The notes under the pieces were generated by a model, which was not told the origin of the DNA, ran no database searches, and saw nothing but the letters and a program-made list of their open reading frames with translations. 64,000 nt of DNA, taken from contig CM075674.1 of assembly GCA_037962975.1 (NCBI GenBank), positions 34,114,501 through 34,178,500 on the forward strand. Reading direction: 5' to 3'. The stretch is from Clitoria ternatea (taxonomy: Eukaryota; Streptophyta; Magnoliopsida; Fabales; Fabaceae). Below are positions 44,359-56,094 of this stretch, one piece after another (within the stretch, counting starts at the first letter, position 1; every line of letters begins with the position of its first letter). The position numbers were made by a program, and so were the translations under genes.

Positions 44359-46276
44359 GACACAAAGTATGGAAAGAAAGTGGTTACCTAAGGATGGATG
44401 AGGATAGTGAATTAAGATTCACAGAGGCAGACACGATAATCTTCTCGAAACTTTTGCAGAAGTTCATCAAGAGAATTAGGAGAAATGGTAACTGAGATTG
44501 CCAAATATGCCTATATCAGGGCACCAAAATTTTTCAAATACCCACTAAACATAACCTGTCGTTTACCCCCAAACGACTCCCCGTTTAGTGGACCAAAATT
44601 GTCGTTTAGTACATCAAGGCGCGAAAATGCCATCGTTTCGTCACAGAGCTTTCTAAATGGGCCTACTAAATCCAAATTTTAGGCCCAACAAGCCCCTACG
44701 TGACGGTTATTAAGACATGCGCATTTAACGCAATAATGGCGCACCCACGTGAATTAAGGCATTAAATGTCCAATCATTAGAAACGTGGCCACCATTACTC
44801 GAATACCAAGGGTTGCGAAATTCGATAAACTTCTGATATTCTCATTGTCGAATCCGCCCTTAAAATTTCGTCACTCCGGAACATGGTTCCCACAGCGGAT
44901 ATTTACACTTCGGTACAAACCCGAAATCCAGACGTACTACGATCAATATAGCTCATATAAGCAAGTCAACTGCTTCCTCACATCAGCTAGGGGGCTAGTA
45001 GAGGTAAAACTCGGATTTCGGATGGAGCGAAAATTGCCAATTGAATCCGCACTCCCTTGATTGGAAAAATTCATCAGGACGGATGATCTCAATCACTTAT
45101 TCAGTGATTCGATGATGTAACTCCTGGTACGAAGAGCTCCACTAATCATTCCAGGACGGATGATCTCAATCACATATTTTGTGATTCGATGGTGTAACTC
45201 CTGGTGTGAATCATTCCAGGACGGATGATCTCAATCACTTATTTCAGTGATTCGACGATGTAACTCCTGGTATGAACAATTCTCATCATCATTCTTACGA
45301 TGAAGGTATTCACTCAATCCGTATTCCTACGATTGAAAAATGTCTACAGGATGGATTATCTAAATCACTTAATCTGTGATCTGACGATGTAACTCTTGAC
45401 GATGTGTACTTTTCCAGAACGGATAACCTCAGTCACCCATTATGTGATATGACGATGTAACTCCTAACGCGGTGTACCTGCCCAGGACGGATGATCTCAA
45501 TCACCCATGCTGTGATCTGACGATGTAACTCCTGGCGCAATACACACCCAAAGGACGGATGATCTCAATCACCTAATATGCGACCTGATGATGTAGTTCC
45601 TGGTATCGTACACATCAACAAGACGGATGATCTCAATCACTTATGAAGTGATTTAATGATAAAACACCTGGCATGATCAATACTCATAATCATCTTTATG
45701 AGGGAAAATTCCGAAAGTCAGTCCGCACTTTCGCTTTCCAGTGGTATTCTCCCAGGACGGATACTCTTTATCACCTATTCTGTGATACAACGACATAACT
45801 CCTGGTGTAGAAAAAACTCCCATCATCATTCCTATGATAAAGGGCTCAAACACCACTTCCTTGCAGTTCCCTAAACTTGGAACAATATTATCATCTCCTG
45901 TAAGAATATTACGGATTAGAAGCAGTCGTCCGTCCTGTTACACTACTTTGCTAAACAGCGGATCGACCCATCTTTCCCCAAAAGAATTAAGGATCATGCC
46001 CCAGAGACAGGCACCTTCTTCTTAATACGCACTTGGGGACATGTATATATTTATCCGTTCTAAATTTTATTTGTTATTTAATCTTCCTAGGCTATTATTT
46101 CAATCCGGCCTTAAGATTAATTACACTGAACGGATTAGTAACGATTTATATATACATGAAACAATGAAGACAAATTTCTTCAACCAAAATTCATTCATTG
46201 AAATGAAATTACATACAATAGTTCAGAATCCGGAGTTGATCCCGGTACACAACTATACATATAAATGAAAATAAAA
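44359..46276. other. non-coding spacer between antisense genes A and B
   Basis: The left part should hold the promoter and leader of gene A. The middle carries the type-1 hairpin array (45,068-45,810), and the right end the 3' UTR of gene B. The words AATCCGGAGTTGATCCCGG (about 46,226) and AATCCGGAGCTGATCCCGG (about 41,751) occur just past the stop of genes B and A respectively, so the gene duplication included 3' flanking DNA. Confidence 0.75.
45068..45810. repeat. array of nine type-1 hairpin units, period about 68 bp
   Basis: Units start near 45,075, 45,152, 45,217, 45,347, 45,415, 45,483, 45,551, 45,620 and 45,753. Steps are about 65-77 or double that, the double steps holding decayed units. 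The flanks AGGACGGATGATCTCA and GATGTAACTCCTGG are conserved and themselves pair (CCAGGA/TCCTGG). The inner stem is mostly AATCAC/GTGATT, and TATCAC/GTGATA in the last unit. Confidence 0.85.
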
Positions 46277-48497
46277 TTACAGAGGAGGAATCTGTTCTTC
46301 AGTTTTTTGCGCCTCCTCAGCACCAGGCTCTTGTCCCCCTTCCTTTGGAACCTCCGCAGGAGTCTCACCTCCAGGAGCCTCAGCCCTTTCCTCAGAAGAG
46401 GGAACCTCGGGCATAGGAAAGACATAATCCGGTCCCATGGTTTGACCCTCAGGAAGAGGAGGCAAACCATACAGGGACGTCGGTGGATCTTCGTGACGAC
46501 CATCCACCACTGCGACTAACTTTCCCCCATGGAATTCATAGAACGGATCCATTCCATAAAGGTTAAGTTTCACAGTGGGGTTGCGGTAGAAGACTTGGCG
46601 TATGGCTAGGCCGAAGGACTCTTCAACAGCCCGGCTGCATATGTCAACAGCTTCTTCTCTCTCAGCTTTCGCTGTAGCCAATTCTCCCCGCAACTTGGAC
46701 AGCTCCTCACTAGACACCTCGGACTCCGCATTCCTAGCCTTCAATCCCTCTATCTCAAGAAGGAGCTTCTTCTCCCTTTGAGACCACTCCTCAGCATCAG
46801 CTTTATGTTTATCCTGGCTGCTACGGAGTTCTTCCTCCTTCTCTGCCACCTTGCCTTCCAAGTTTTTAAGATCGACTTTGAGTTTGAGATTCTCTTTAGT
46901 GATGAGATCCCCAAACTCCTTAGACTTGTGAAGACGATCTTCCATTAACTTCACGGCGGCTTTGTCCTTTTCCGAGGAAAGCTTGAGTTCTTTCAATTCG
47001 TCGCTCAATTCCTCAACTTTGTCGGCGTTGCTAGCCAACTCGCTGATTGAAGAAAGCACTCCAGCAAGTTCGGCTAGCTGCCACCTTCCGGCCTCACACG
47101 CTTCCGTAATTTCTTTAGGACTGAGTGTAGGCCGGAGTTTGTACATCGGAGGAGGAAGAGTGGCTGGAGTAGAACCTTCATAAGAGAGGAAGGGGGTGAG
47201 AAACGAGGTAGTTGGGAAGGAGGTCGGCTCTGATCCAGAAACCCCGGCAGCAGGATCCTCCGAAACTCTTTGCTTTTTGGACTGACGCCTTGCAGGATCA
47301 TTCTGGATCTTTCTTCTCCTCTCAGTAACGGGAGGCTGACCCGAGATTACACCAACATCAGACGTACCGCCCTCAACCAGTGGGATGTCCCCTTCAACAT
47401 CCGAGGTCAAGATGATTACCTCAGGACGATCCTTAGTTGAGGGCCTGGGCTTTACTTCATTCTCACGAGCAACGGATTTACCAGCCGCCTTGAATTTTTT
47501 CAGTTTATCCATTTCCGGAGTTTGCTGTTCTATTTCACCTACATGAACAAACACAAGATGTCAGCAACTGCAAATATTCTATATATATTTGATAAAGGAG
47601 GAAAGATGAAATAAAACGAGAAGTACGCAAATATTCCTCCCGGACTCCGCTTGAGCTACTTAGCAGACGCCTACACGAAAAGACGTGACGACCTGTAGTG
47701 TGCGATTCAAGCGCGAACAACACTCTCGATGTCTCACGAGACAGATCGGATTGATCAGTGTAGTACGCGTGAGAGCTCAAGAGGAAATGCTCGTGTGTCC
47801 AGCTCAAGGGAAATTTGTCAACGTCCTCTTCATCCTTCCAAAATTTTGGTTTGCCCTTCTTGATGGAGATGCGAGTGAAGTAAGTCTTGAAGGACTTCCC
47901 GTCAACCTTGGCCGAATCTGTGTAAGACTCAAAGTTCACAAAGGAACAGAGAGTCCGGAGTGTCACCAGACCAACTCCACCCTGCTTATTCGCCCTTCTA
48001 ACTACCTGGGTGTAGTAGAACAGCATCGCTACTGTTGGCGTGAAATTGAAGTGCTCCCCAAGCACTTCAAGAGCTCGGATGAGGCCCTAACCGTTGGGAT
48101 GAAGTTGAGAGGGTGCACAGTTCAGAAACCTCAAAACACCCATCTGGAGTTCGGTTAAAGGGAAACGAACTCCCAAATAATGAAAGATGAAGTCATACAT
48201 ATATACTGAGCGGTCATTAGGGACGAGATGGCATATCCGCTCTGTCGGAAGTGGTGCGTAAACCCTGTACCACTTTTTCGTCTCTTCATCCGAACTCAGC
48301 GTGAACCTCGGTTGAATCCGAGATCCCTCCTCATCCGCATGACGAGAGGCAAGGTCCTTAAACTCGCTGGACACCCAACAGAAAGGCCATTTAGCCTGAA
48401 CCTCCTCCCAGTTTAGCCTCGAAGCAACTACGCTATAGAGACCTTCAGTTGTCCTCGAAATAGCGCTATTTCCAGAGGTTCCTTCTCCAGTGGCCAT
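46277..48497 (-). pseudogene. antisense gene B of Tat copy 2: diverged paralogue of gene A, with one in-frame stop
   Basis: Exon 1 is 48,497-47,627 and exon 2 is 47,538-46,277, with an 88-base GT-AG intron that splits an Arg codon at the same place as in gene A (EEYL-R-EI). About 710 codons align along the length of gene A: RSVYMYDFIFHYLGVRFPLT, FLNCAPSQLHPNG, GEHFNFTPTVAMLFYYTQVV, then a shorter Pro/Ser linker, coiled coil, and AIRQVFYRNPTVKLNLYGMD. A TAG at about 48,087-48,089 replaces the Trp that gene A has after HPNG. The RGG/Ser-rich N-terminus of A is not in this frame; traces of it lie upstream (about 48,600-48,720) with a frame change. It is more diverged from A than the two Tat copies are from each other. 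Confidence 0.8.
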
Positions 48498-49486
48498 TTG
48501 GAAATATCTAGACCGAACTCCTTAATCTACGATAAGGAATAAAATGTCGTCAGAAAGTTGCAATCATTACTCACTGCATTTTTAAAGCAATTACAATCAG
48601 AGGGCGACTCTGAGAAGGGAAAGGTCACTTCCCGCAGTGAATAAGATCCCCTTTCTGAGCGACGCGGTTCAGTCTTAGGAAGAATCACAAGGATTCTTCC
48701 CCACGACTGTTAGGGTTGAGGGAAACTGATTCCCCCCCCTTAGATGAAGCCTACTTTCTATAACTACGAATAGCAACTCAAAACGAAACTAAAGCGACAA
48801 GGAAAAAATAGTTACCTCAGATGACAGTGATGAATTTGAGGAACGAAGAAACCCTCGCAATGTAGGCGATGAACTTCCTTGCAAAATTTCTGCAGAGTTT
48901 CGTTGAGAAAGCAAAAGCAAGTGGAACTCAGAATCCACTAAGTATTCCTTTTATAGGAAACAAAGAGGATCGGTTACCTCCTCTTGAAGTTGTGTCGTTC
49001 TCGATAAAACGCACCCGTTCACAAGCGAAACGACACAACCGTTCCAAATTCTTGGGCGCCAAAACGATAGCGACTCAGCAAAGGGCTATCCATTAGGCCC
49101 AAAAGTTTCGAAAATTTCAGGCCCATTAAGCCCAAAACGACGGTTAATGAGATTTTCATCTCAGGCGCAATAATTGCTTGCCCACGTGATTAAAAGCATT
49201 AATGTCTAATCATGCAACGCAATTTACGCTTTACAGCCGTTACACGAACTTCAAGAGCTTTCAATTCCAAATAAACTCTTGAAATTCTCACACAACGAAT
49301 CTTTGTCTGAATCCGTTGTGGCAGTACCGAAAGGTCTTTTCTATTAAATTCAGAGCGGTTCTTTACGAATGACAAAAGATGCTAAGGAACTGTTACACAC
49401 GTAAGCTTACCGATATTAAGACCTCTCGCAGGTTGAGTAGCTTATGTGAACAACCATTCAGTCCCTCACACAAGCTAGGGGACATA
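48498..49486. other. upstream region of antisense gene B, up to the 3' LTR
   Basis: It holds decayed sequence matching the N-terminal coding part of gene A (about 48,600-48,720), a leader segment similar to that of gene A (CTTGCAAAATTTCTGCAGAG near 48,880), and a short purine tract (AGCTAGGGGA, 49,473-49,482) just before the LTR that may serve as polypurine tract. Confidence 0.6.
48948..48955 (-). promoter_or_regulatory. possible TATA box for antisense gene B
   Basis: The minus strand reads CCTATAAAAGG, about 450 bases upstream of the gene B ATG. The same region in gene A (about 44,510) has only GATATAGG. Confidence 0.4.
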
Positions 49487-50224
49487 TGATCCGGTCTCAA
49501 TACCGGTATCCGATCTTCTATACATATTTCAACGTCTTTGATAAGACATCTACGTGTAACCGGTGTCATCGGTATACATCCGGACTGTAATTCCGTATCA
49601 GGCGTTCTCCCTATACCGGTTATCCAGGATAACACCATGACATCGGATAATACACACGTCACTGTGCAAAAGACAAGGATTGCTACTACAGGGATCGATC
49701 AATAATTCCCTGCACTACGAGCCAAATTCTGCTCACGGGAATGGTCAACTTGTTCCCTAATCCTAGTCTACATTCTCTATGCTCAATATAAAATAGCCAC
49801 TTGACCCAATCATGCAGGTAAGTGCGCAATATAATAATGCTAATGGGAGTTGGTGGTTCCCCACCAACGAGTCCTCGTTAATCGAGCCAATCAGGTATAT
49901 GAACTAACTTCATGATTGAAGTTAGGGATCTTCATCTTCTGGTTCAGCTCTTTACGACTGATTCCTCTCTGAATACATTCCTTACTTGGAATATAATCAC
50001 TGACTTGAGCGTCGGAGAATCTTTACAGGTGACACCACCATTCGCCCACTTCAACGCGTTAGGTCGGTGTGAAGGATCTCCTGAACGCCCAATCCGTTCT
50101 CTTCATTCTAGGACAACGGATACCTGCATCGGATACACATACATCCGGTCTACTTGACGGTATTGACATACTATTCGTGACTGGCTTGAGATCGGATCCC
50201 TTGACCCCGGTCCAGGACAGATCA
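49487..50224 (+). repeat. 3' LTR of Tat copy 2
   Basis: 738 bases, TGATCCGGTC to GACAGATCA, one difference from the 5' LTR. It is directly followed by the second AATTG. Confidence 0.97.
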
Positions 50225-50229
50225 AATTG

Positions 50230-50469
50230 TGATAACAAAAATCAATCAAACCCCCCCCCCCAATTGTATGTTAGTGAACTTATGTTTGTAAAAATTTTTA
50301 GTTGTTTAGTTTTTAGTTTTAATTGTTAAAAATTAGTTTAAGACTTGATTTTTCCTAAATTTTTGTGTTGATCCTTGAGAGAACGACCTAGGTTGACACC
50401 CTAGTACTACGTTAATTAATTTTAATGTACTAATTTGACGGAATAACGACTGCAAAAATATTCACGTCA
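50230..50469 (+). repeat. 5' LTR of the Athila element, second part
   Basis: Continues the LTR broken at 33,645. It matches 58,837-59,078 of the 3' LTR, including a C run of slightly different length, and ends TTCACGTCA. Confidence 0.95.
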
Positions 50470-50474
50470 AATTT

Positions 50475-50492
50475 TGGCGCCGCAGCCGGGGA
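50475..50492 (+). promoter_or_regulatory. primer binding site of the Athila element
   Basis: TGGCGCCGCAGCCGGGGA begins five bases after the LTR end. It closely resembles the tRNA-Asp-type site that Athila elements use. Confidence 0.8.
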
Positions 50493-50649
50493 TCAACGAT
50501 CTTTAGGAAAAACTCTTGTTTTAAATTAATTTTTTAAAAAAAAAAAATTTTTAAAAAAAATTTCTTTTATTTGTTTGTTTATTTTATTTCTTTTGCATGA
50601 TTTAGGATTCTTATGATTTATTGCTCATCATGATCAAATATCTTGTTGT

Positions 50650-53600
50650 ATGCTATGTATGACTAGAAGAACTTTTGAGCATTTATATTCATTTGATCCT
50701 GAAATTGAAAGAACTTTTCATAGGTTAATTAGAGAAGCTAGATTTAATAATAACTTTGTTGATATTGATAGTAATAGTATTTTTTCTGAATCTGTTGAAA
50801 GTACTGCTAGTTTTTCTGATATGGCTGAACCTCGTGAAAGAACTCTTAGAGAACTAGCTGCTTCTGAATTCACTTACGAAAGTTTGTGTATTCAATATCC
50901 TGATGAGGATGTCCCTTTTATTCTTAAGACCGGAATTATACATTTGTTGCCTAAGTTTCATGGTCTAGCGGGTGAAGATCCGCACAAACACCTCAAAGAA
51001 TTCCACATTGTGTGTTCCACAATGAAACCCCAAAACGTTCAAGAAGACCATGTCTATCTTAAAGCGTTTCCTCATTCTTTAGAGGGTGTTGCTAAGGATT
51101 GGTTGTACTACCTTGCTCCAAGATCAATCACAAGTTGGAATGACTTAAAGAAAATGTTCTTGGAAAAATTCTTTCCTGCCTCTAGAACAACTGCAATTCG
51201 TAAAGACATATCTGGCATTAGGCAACTCTCTGGAGAAAGTCTTTATGAATATTGGGAGAGATTTAAGAAACTTTGTGCAAGTTGCCCTCACCACCAAATT
51301 TCTGAACAACTTCTTCTTCAGTACTTCTATGAAGGATTACACCATGTTGATCGCAACATGATTGATGCGGCAAGTGGAGGAGCTTTAGGAGATATGACTG
51401 CTGCTGAAGCAAGAAATCTGATTGAGAAAATGGCATCTAACTCTCAACAATTTGGTGTGAGAAATGATTCTTTCAAACCCATGTTTGATTCCAATTCTAG
51501 TTCATCTGGAATTAAATTGGAGAGCAAACTTGATGCTCTCACCACTTTAGTCACACAATTGGCAGTAAATCAAAAATCCATGACTGCTAAAGTGTGTGGA
51601 ATCTGCTCTTCACAAGAGCACCCCACTGATTGTTGTCCTTCTCTACAAGAAAAGGATAATAATAGTCCCCAAGCCTATGCAGCTAATATCTACCATGATA
51701 GACCACCACCACAACAAAACCATGACCTTTCCACCAATAGATACAATCCAGGTTGGAGGAACCATCCAAACTTGAGATGGGGAAACCAACAACAAAATCC
51801 CCAACCTCCATTTCAAAATAATGCACCAACCTTCCAAAGACCTACACCTCAACCATCCACAAGTGGCCCTTCTTTGGAGGATCTGGTGAAACAAATGGCT
51901 GCACAGAACTTGGAGTATCAACAGAGGAATGATGCTACCATCCAGAGTTTAAGCAACCAAATTGGGCAATTGGCTTCATCATTAAGCCAGTTACAATCTC
52001 AAAACTCTGACAAGTTACCATCTCAACCAGCTGCAAATCCAAGAAATGTGAGCGCAATTCAGTTAAGATCAGGTAAAAACCTTGAAGTACCCATACCTAA
52101 GGAACCTGAAAAACAAACAGATGTGCCCACAACAGTTGAGAATGATGTGCCCTCTTCAAGCACAAGCAAGTCTGTGATACAACCACCCCAAGTTCCATCT
52201 CATATCCCTCTTCCTTTCCCACCAAAAGCAATTCCAAGTAAGAAGATGGAAGAAGTGGACAAAGAAATTTTGGATACTTTCAGGAAAGTGAAAGTGAATA
52301 TACCTCTTCTCGATGCAATCAAGCAAATTCCCAAGTATGCCAAATTTCTGAAGGAGTTGTGTACTCACAAAAGGAGACTCAAGGGCAATGAAAGGATAAG
52401 CATGGGAAGAAATGTATCTGCACTGCTTGGTAAGGAAAATATTCCTGAGAAATGCAAGGATCCAGGTACGTTTTCTATACCTTGTATCATAGGCAATAAT
52501 AAATTTGAAAATTGCATGTTAGATTTAGGAGCTTCAATAAATGTTATGCCTATGTCTGTTTTTAAATCTTTGTCTCTTGGAAATTTACAACCTACTGGTG
52601 TAGTAATTCAGCTAGCCAATAGGAGCACTGCTTACCCTGCTGGAGTTATAGAGGATGTTTTGGTTCAGGTAGAACAGCTTGTTTTCCCTGCTAACTTTTT
52701 TGTACTTGATATGGAAGAAGGTATGCCTCAAATTCCCGTTCCTATCATTTTGGGAAGACCATTTTTGAAAACAGCCAGAACCAAAATAGATGTTCATTCT
52801 GGAACTCTCTCTATGGAATTTGGTGACACGAGAGTTCAATTTAATATTCTTGATGCCATGAAATATCCATCTGAAAATCATTCTGTTTTCCAAATTGACA
52901 TTATTGATGAACTAGTTTTTGAACATTTTTCTAATGTTGATTTGGAATACATGGATGATTCAAACAAATGTTTTGCATGCAATGATTCTGGAAGTTGTGA
53001 TATTTGTGCTGAAATTGATAGATACATAAATTCTGATTCAGAGTCTCTAGATATATCTGTTAACCATAAGGAGCTGTATGCAGGATTTCAAGAAAATTCT
53101 AATAAAATTTTTGAGGTGCAAACAGCAGAATCAAAATCTACTTTGTTAGTTCCATCTGTTTTGCAGGCACCAAAGTTAGAATTGAAACCCCTACCTGAGA
53201 ACCTAAAGTATGTATACTTAGGGGATAATGAACAGCTCCCGGTGATAATTTCAACTTCTCTTGATGAAAATCAAGAAGAAAAATTGTTGCAGGTATTGAA
53301 AAGACACAAGAAGGCTATAGGATGGACATTGGCAGACATTCCTGGAATTAGTCCATCCATGTGCATGCATAGAATATTTCTGGAGGAAAATACTAAAGCA
53401 ATAAGACAGCCCCAGAGGAGACTCAACCCTGTAATCCTTGATGTGGTTAAGAAGGAGATCACCAAGCTTCTACAAGCAGGAATCATTTATCCTATCTCTG
53501 ATAGCCAATGGGTGAGTCCAATTCAAGTGGTTCCTAAGAAAACAGGGATCACAGTTGTGAAAAATGAAAAGGATGAATTGATCCCAACTAGAGTGCAGAA

Positions 53601-56094
53601 TAGTTGGAGAGTCTGTATTGACTACAGGAGACTTAACCAAGCAACAAAGAAGGACCATTTCCCTTTACCCTTCATTGACCAAATGCTTGAGCGTCTCGCA
53701 GGTAAGTCTCACTACTGTTTTCTTGATGGATTCTCTGGATATTTTCAGATTCACATTGCACCTGAGGATCAAGATAAGACCATATTCACCTATCCCTTTG
53801 GCACATTTGCTTATAGGAGAATGCCATTTGGCCTATGCAATGCTCCCGGAACTTTTCAAAGATGCATGATAAGTATTTTTCATGATTTCATTGAAAATTG
53901 CATAGAGGTGTTTATGGATGATTTTACTGTCTATGGATCTTCATTTAATGCATGCCTTGAGAGTCTTGATAAAGTTTTAAACAGATGCATTGAAACTAAC
54001 CTTGTCTTGAACTATGAAAAATGTCATTTTATGGTAAAATAAGGAATAGTTTTAGGGCATGTAATATCTGAAAAATGAATTGAGGTAGATCCTGCTAAGG
54101 TAGAAGTTATATCACATTTGCCTTACCCCTCTTGTGTTCGAGAGGTTCGTTCTTTTCTTGGCCATGCAGGATTTTACAGAAGATTCATAAAAGATTTCAG
54201 CAAGAAGGCTAGGCCACTATCCAGTCTGCTTCAAAAGGATGTGGCATTTGAATTTGATGAAAAGTGTAAGGAGGCTTTTAATTGCCTCAAGCAAGCATTG
54301 ACCACTACCCCAATAATCCAAGCACCTGTTTGGACAGCTCCATTTGAATTGATGTGTGATGCCTCTAATTATGCATTGGGAGCCGTCCTTGGTCAAAAGA
54401 TTGACAAGCAGCCTAGGGTCATCTACTATGCATCTAAAACTTTAGATGCTGCTCAGGTAAATTACACCACCACTGAGAAAGAGCTCTTGGCCATTGTTTT
54501 TGCATTAGATAAGTTCAGATCGTACCTACTCGGTTCTCGAGTAGTTGTCTTTACTGACCATGCAGCTCTGAAGTACTTGTTGAAGAAAGGTGAGTCCAAG
54601 CCAAGATTAATTCGTTGGATGCTTTTGCTCCAAGAGTTTGACTTGGAAATTCGTGACAGAAGTGGAACACAAAACCTTGTGGCAGACCATTTAAGCAGAA
54701 TTGAGAATGCTCCTGATTCGGCACCTATTCGGGACCATTTTCCCGATGAACACCTCATGAGTATTTCTAACTCTTTTGATTCACCTTGGTTTGCTAACAT
54801 TGTAAATTATCTTGTTGCTTCTGTTTTTCCACCATGTGCATCCAGAAACCAAATTTCAAAATTAAAAAGTGATGCAAAGTATTATATTTGGGATGACCCG
54901 TATTTGTGGAAATTGTGTAATGATCAGGTGATTCGAAGATGCATTCCCGATCATGAAATAGAATCAGTTCTTCGATTCTGCCATGCTTCACCAGTTGGTG
55001 GACATTTTGGTCCACAAAGAACAGCAAGAAAAGTATTGGATTCAGGTTTGTATTGGCCCACAATTTTTAAGGATGCATGGAGAGTTTGTAACACCTGTGA
55101 GAAATGCCAAAGAGCTAGTAATGCTACCACATGGAGACAACAGATGCCTCAGCAACCAATGTTATTTTGTGAAGTATTTGATGTTTGGGGCATTGATTTT
55201 ATGGGTCCATTTCCTCCATCCTTTGGTTTTACTTATATTTTATTGGCTGTTGATTATGTTTCTAAATGGGTGGCAGCTAAAGCCACTAGAACTAATGATG
55301 CTCGAGTTGTTGTGGATTTTGTTAGATCTCAAATTCTTTGCAGGTTTGGCATTCCGAGAGCAATCATTAGTGATCAAGGAACACATTTTTGTAACAGGAC
55401 CATGCAAGCTATGCTCAGGAAGTATGGGGTTGTTCATAGAGTCTCTACTCCATATCACCCCCAAACCAATGGACAAGCAGAAGTCTCTAACAGAGAAATT
55501 AAAAGGATCCTGGAGAAGATAGTACAGCCTAACAAAAAGGATTGGAGCAGGAAATTGGATGATGCTCTTTGGGCACATAGAACAGCTTTTAAGGCACCTA
55601 TAGGAATGTCTCCCTATAGAATTGTTTTTGGTAAAGCATGTCATCTTCCAGTGGAGATTGAGCATCGTGCTTATTGGGCTGTAAAGGCTTGTAACTTAGC
55701 ACTTGATCAAGCAGGTGAGGAAAGAAAATTACAACTGAATGAGCTTGATGAGATCCGTTTAGCAGCTTATGAGAACTCGAGGTTCTATAAGGAGAAAACA
55801 AAGAAATTCCATGATAGCTCAATAGCTAGAAAGGATTTTACTGCTGGACAGAAAGTGCTACTGTTTAATTCCCGGTTGAAACTGATGGCCGGAAAATTGC
55901 GCTCCAAATGGGAAGGACCTTTCATTGTTACAAATGTATTTCCCCATGGAGCTGTAGAAATAAAAAGTGAAAACTCCAACAAAAGCTTCAAGGTTAATGG
56001 ACAACGTTTGAAGCCATTTCATGAAAATCCTTCACTTGTGGATGTTACAATGGAGGAACATGCTTTGGGGGAACCACTTCTTGATCCCCCTTGA
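50650..56094 (+). pseudogene. Athila gag-pol (about 1,815 codons) with two in-frame stops
   Basis: The start is ATG 50,650 or 50,659 (MTRRTFEHLY). Gag is typical Athila (LPKFHGLAGEDPHKHLKEFH, TMKPQNVQEDHVYLKAFP). A Cys motif CGICSSQEHPTDCC and a Gln/Pro-rich stretch follow. Protease has LDLGASINVMPMS (D625). Reverse transcriptase has VCIDYRRLNQATKKDHFPLP and FMDD at 1,088-1,091. After stops TAA at 54,040 and TGA at 54,076, the same frame continues with RNase H (LMCDASNYALGAVLGQK) and integrase (GHFGPQRTAR, CNTCEKCQ, WGIDFMGPFP, ISDQGTH, NGQAEVSNRE) to a TGA at 56,092. There is no frameshift, only the two stops, both at the reverse transcriptase-RNase H junction. The product would lack RNase H and integrase. 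Confidence 0.95.

Larger units (their letters stand above)
33641..50229 (+). mobile_element. Tat-lineage Ty3/Gypsy element, copy 2 (young, complete)
   Basis: The element spans 33,646-50,224 (16,579 bp), flanked by the 5-bp duplication AATTG (33,641-33,645 and 50,225-50,229). The uninterrupted target is visible in the Athila 3' LTR at about 58,825-58,850. Its parts are a 738-base LTR, primer site, 1,823-codon gag-pol, hairpin repeats and a 59-bp array, antisense gene A, a second hairpin array, antisense gene B, a short purine tract and a 738-base LTR. By my base-by-base reading the LTRs differ at one position. Confidence 0.97.
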
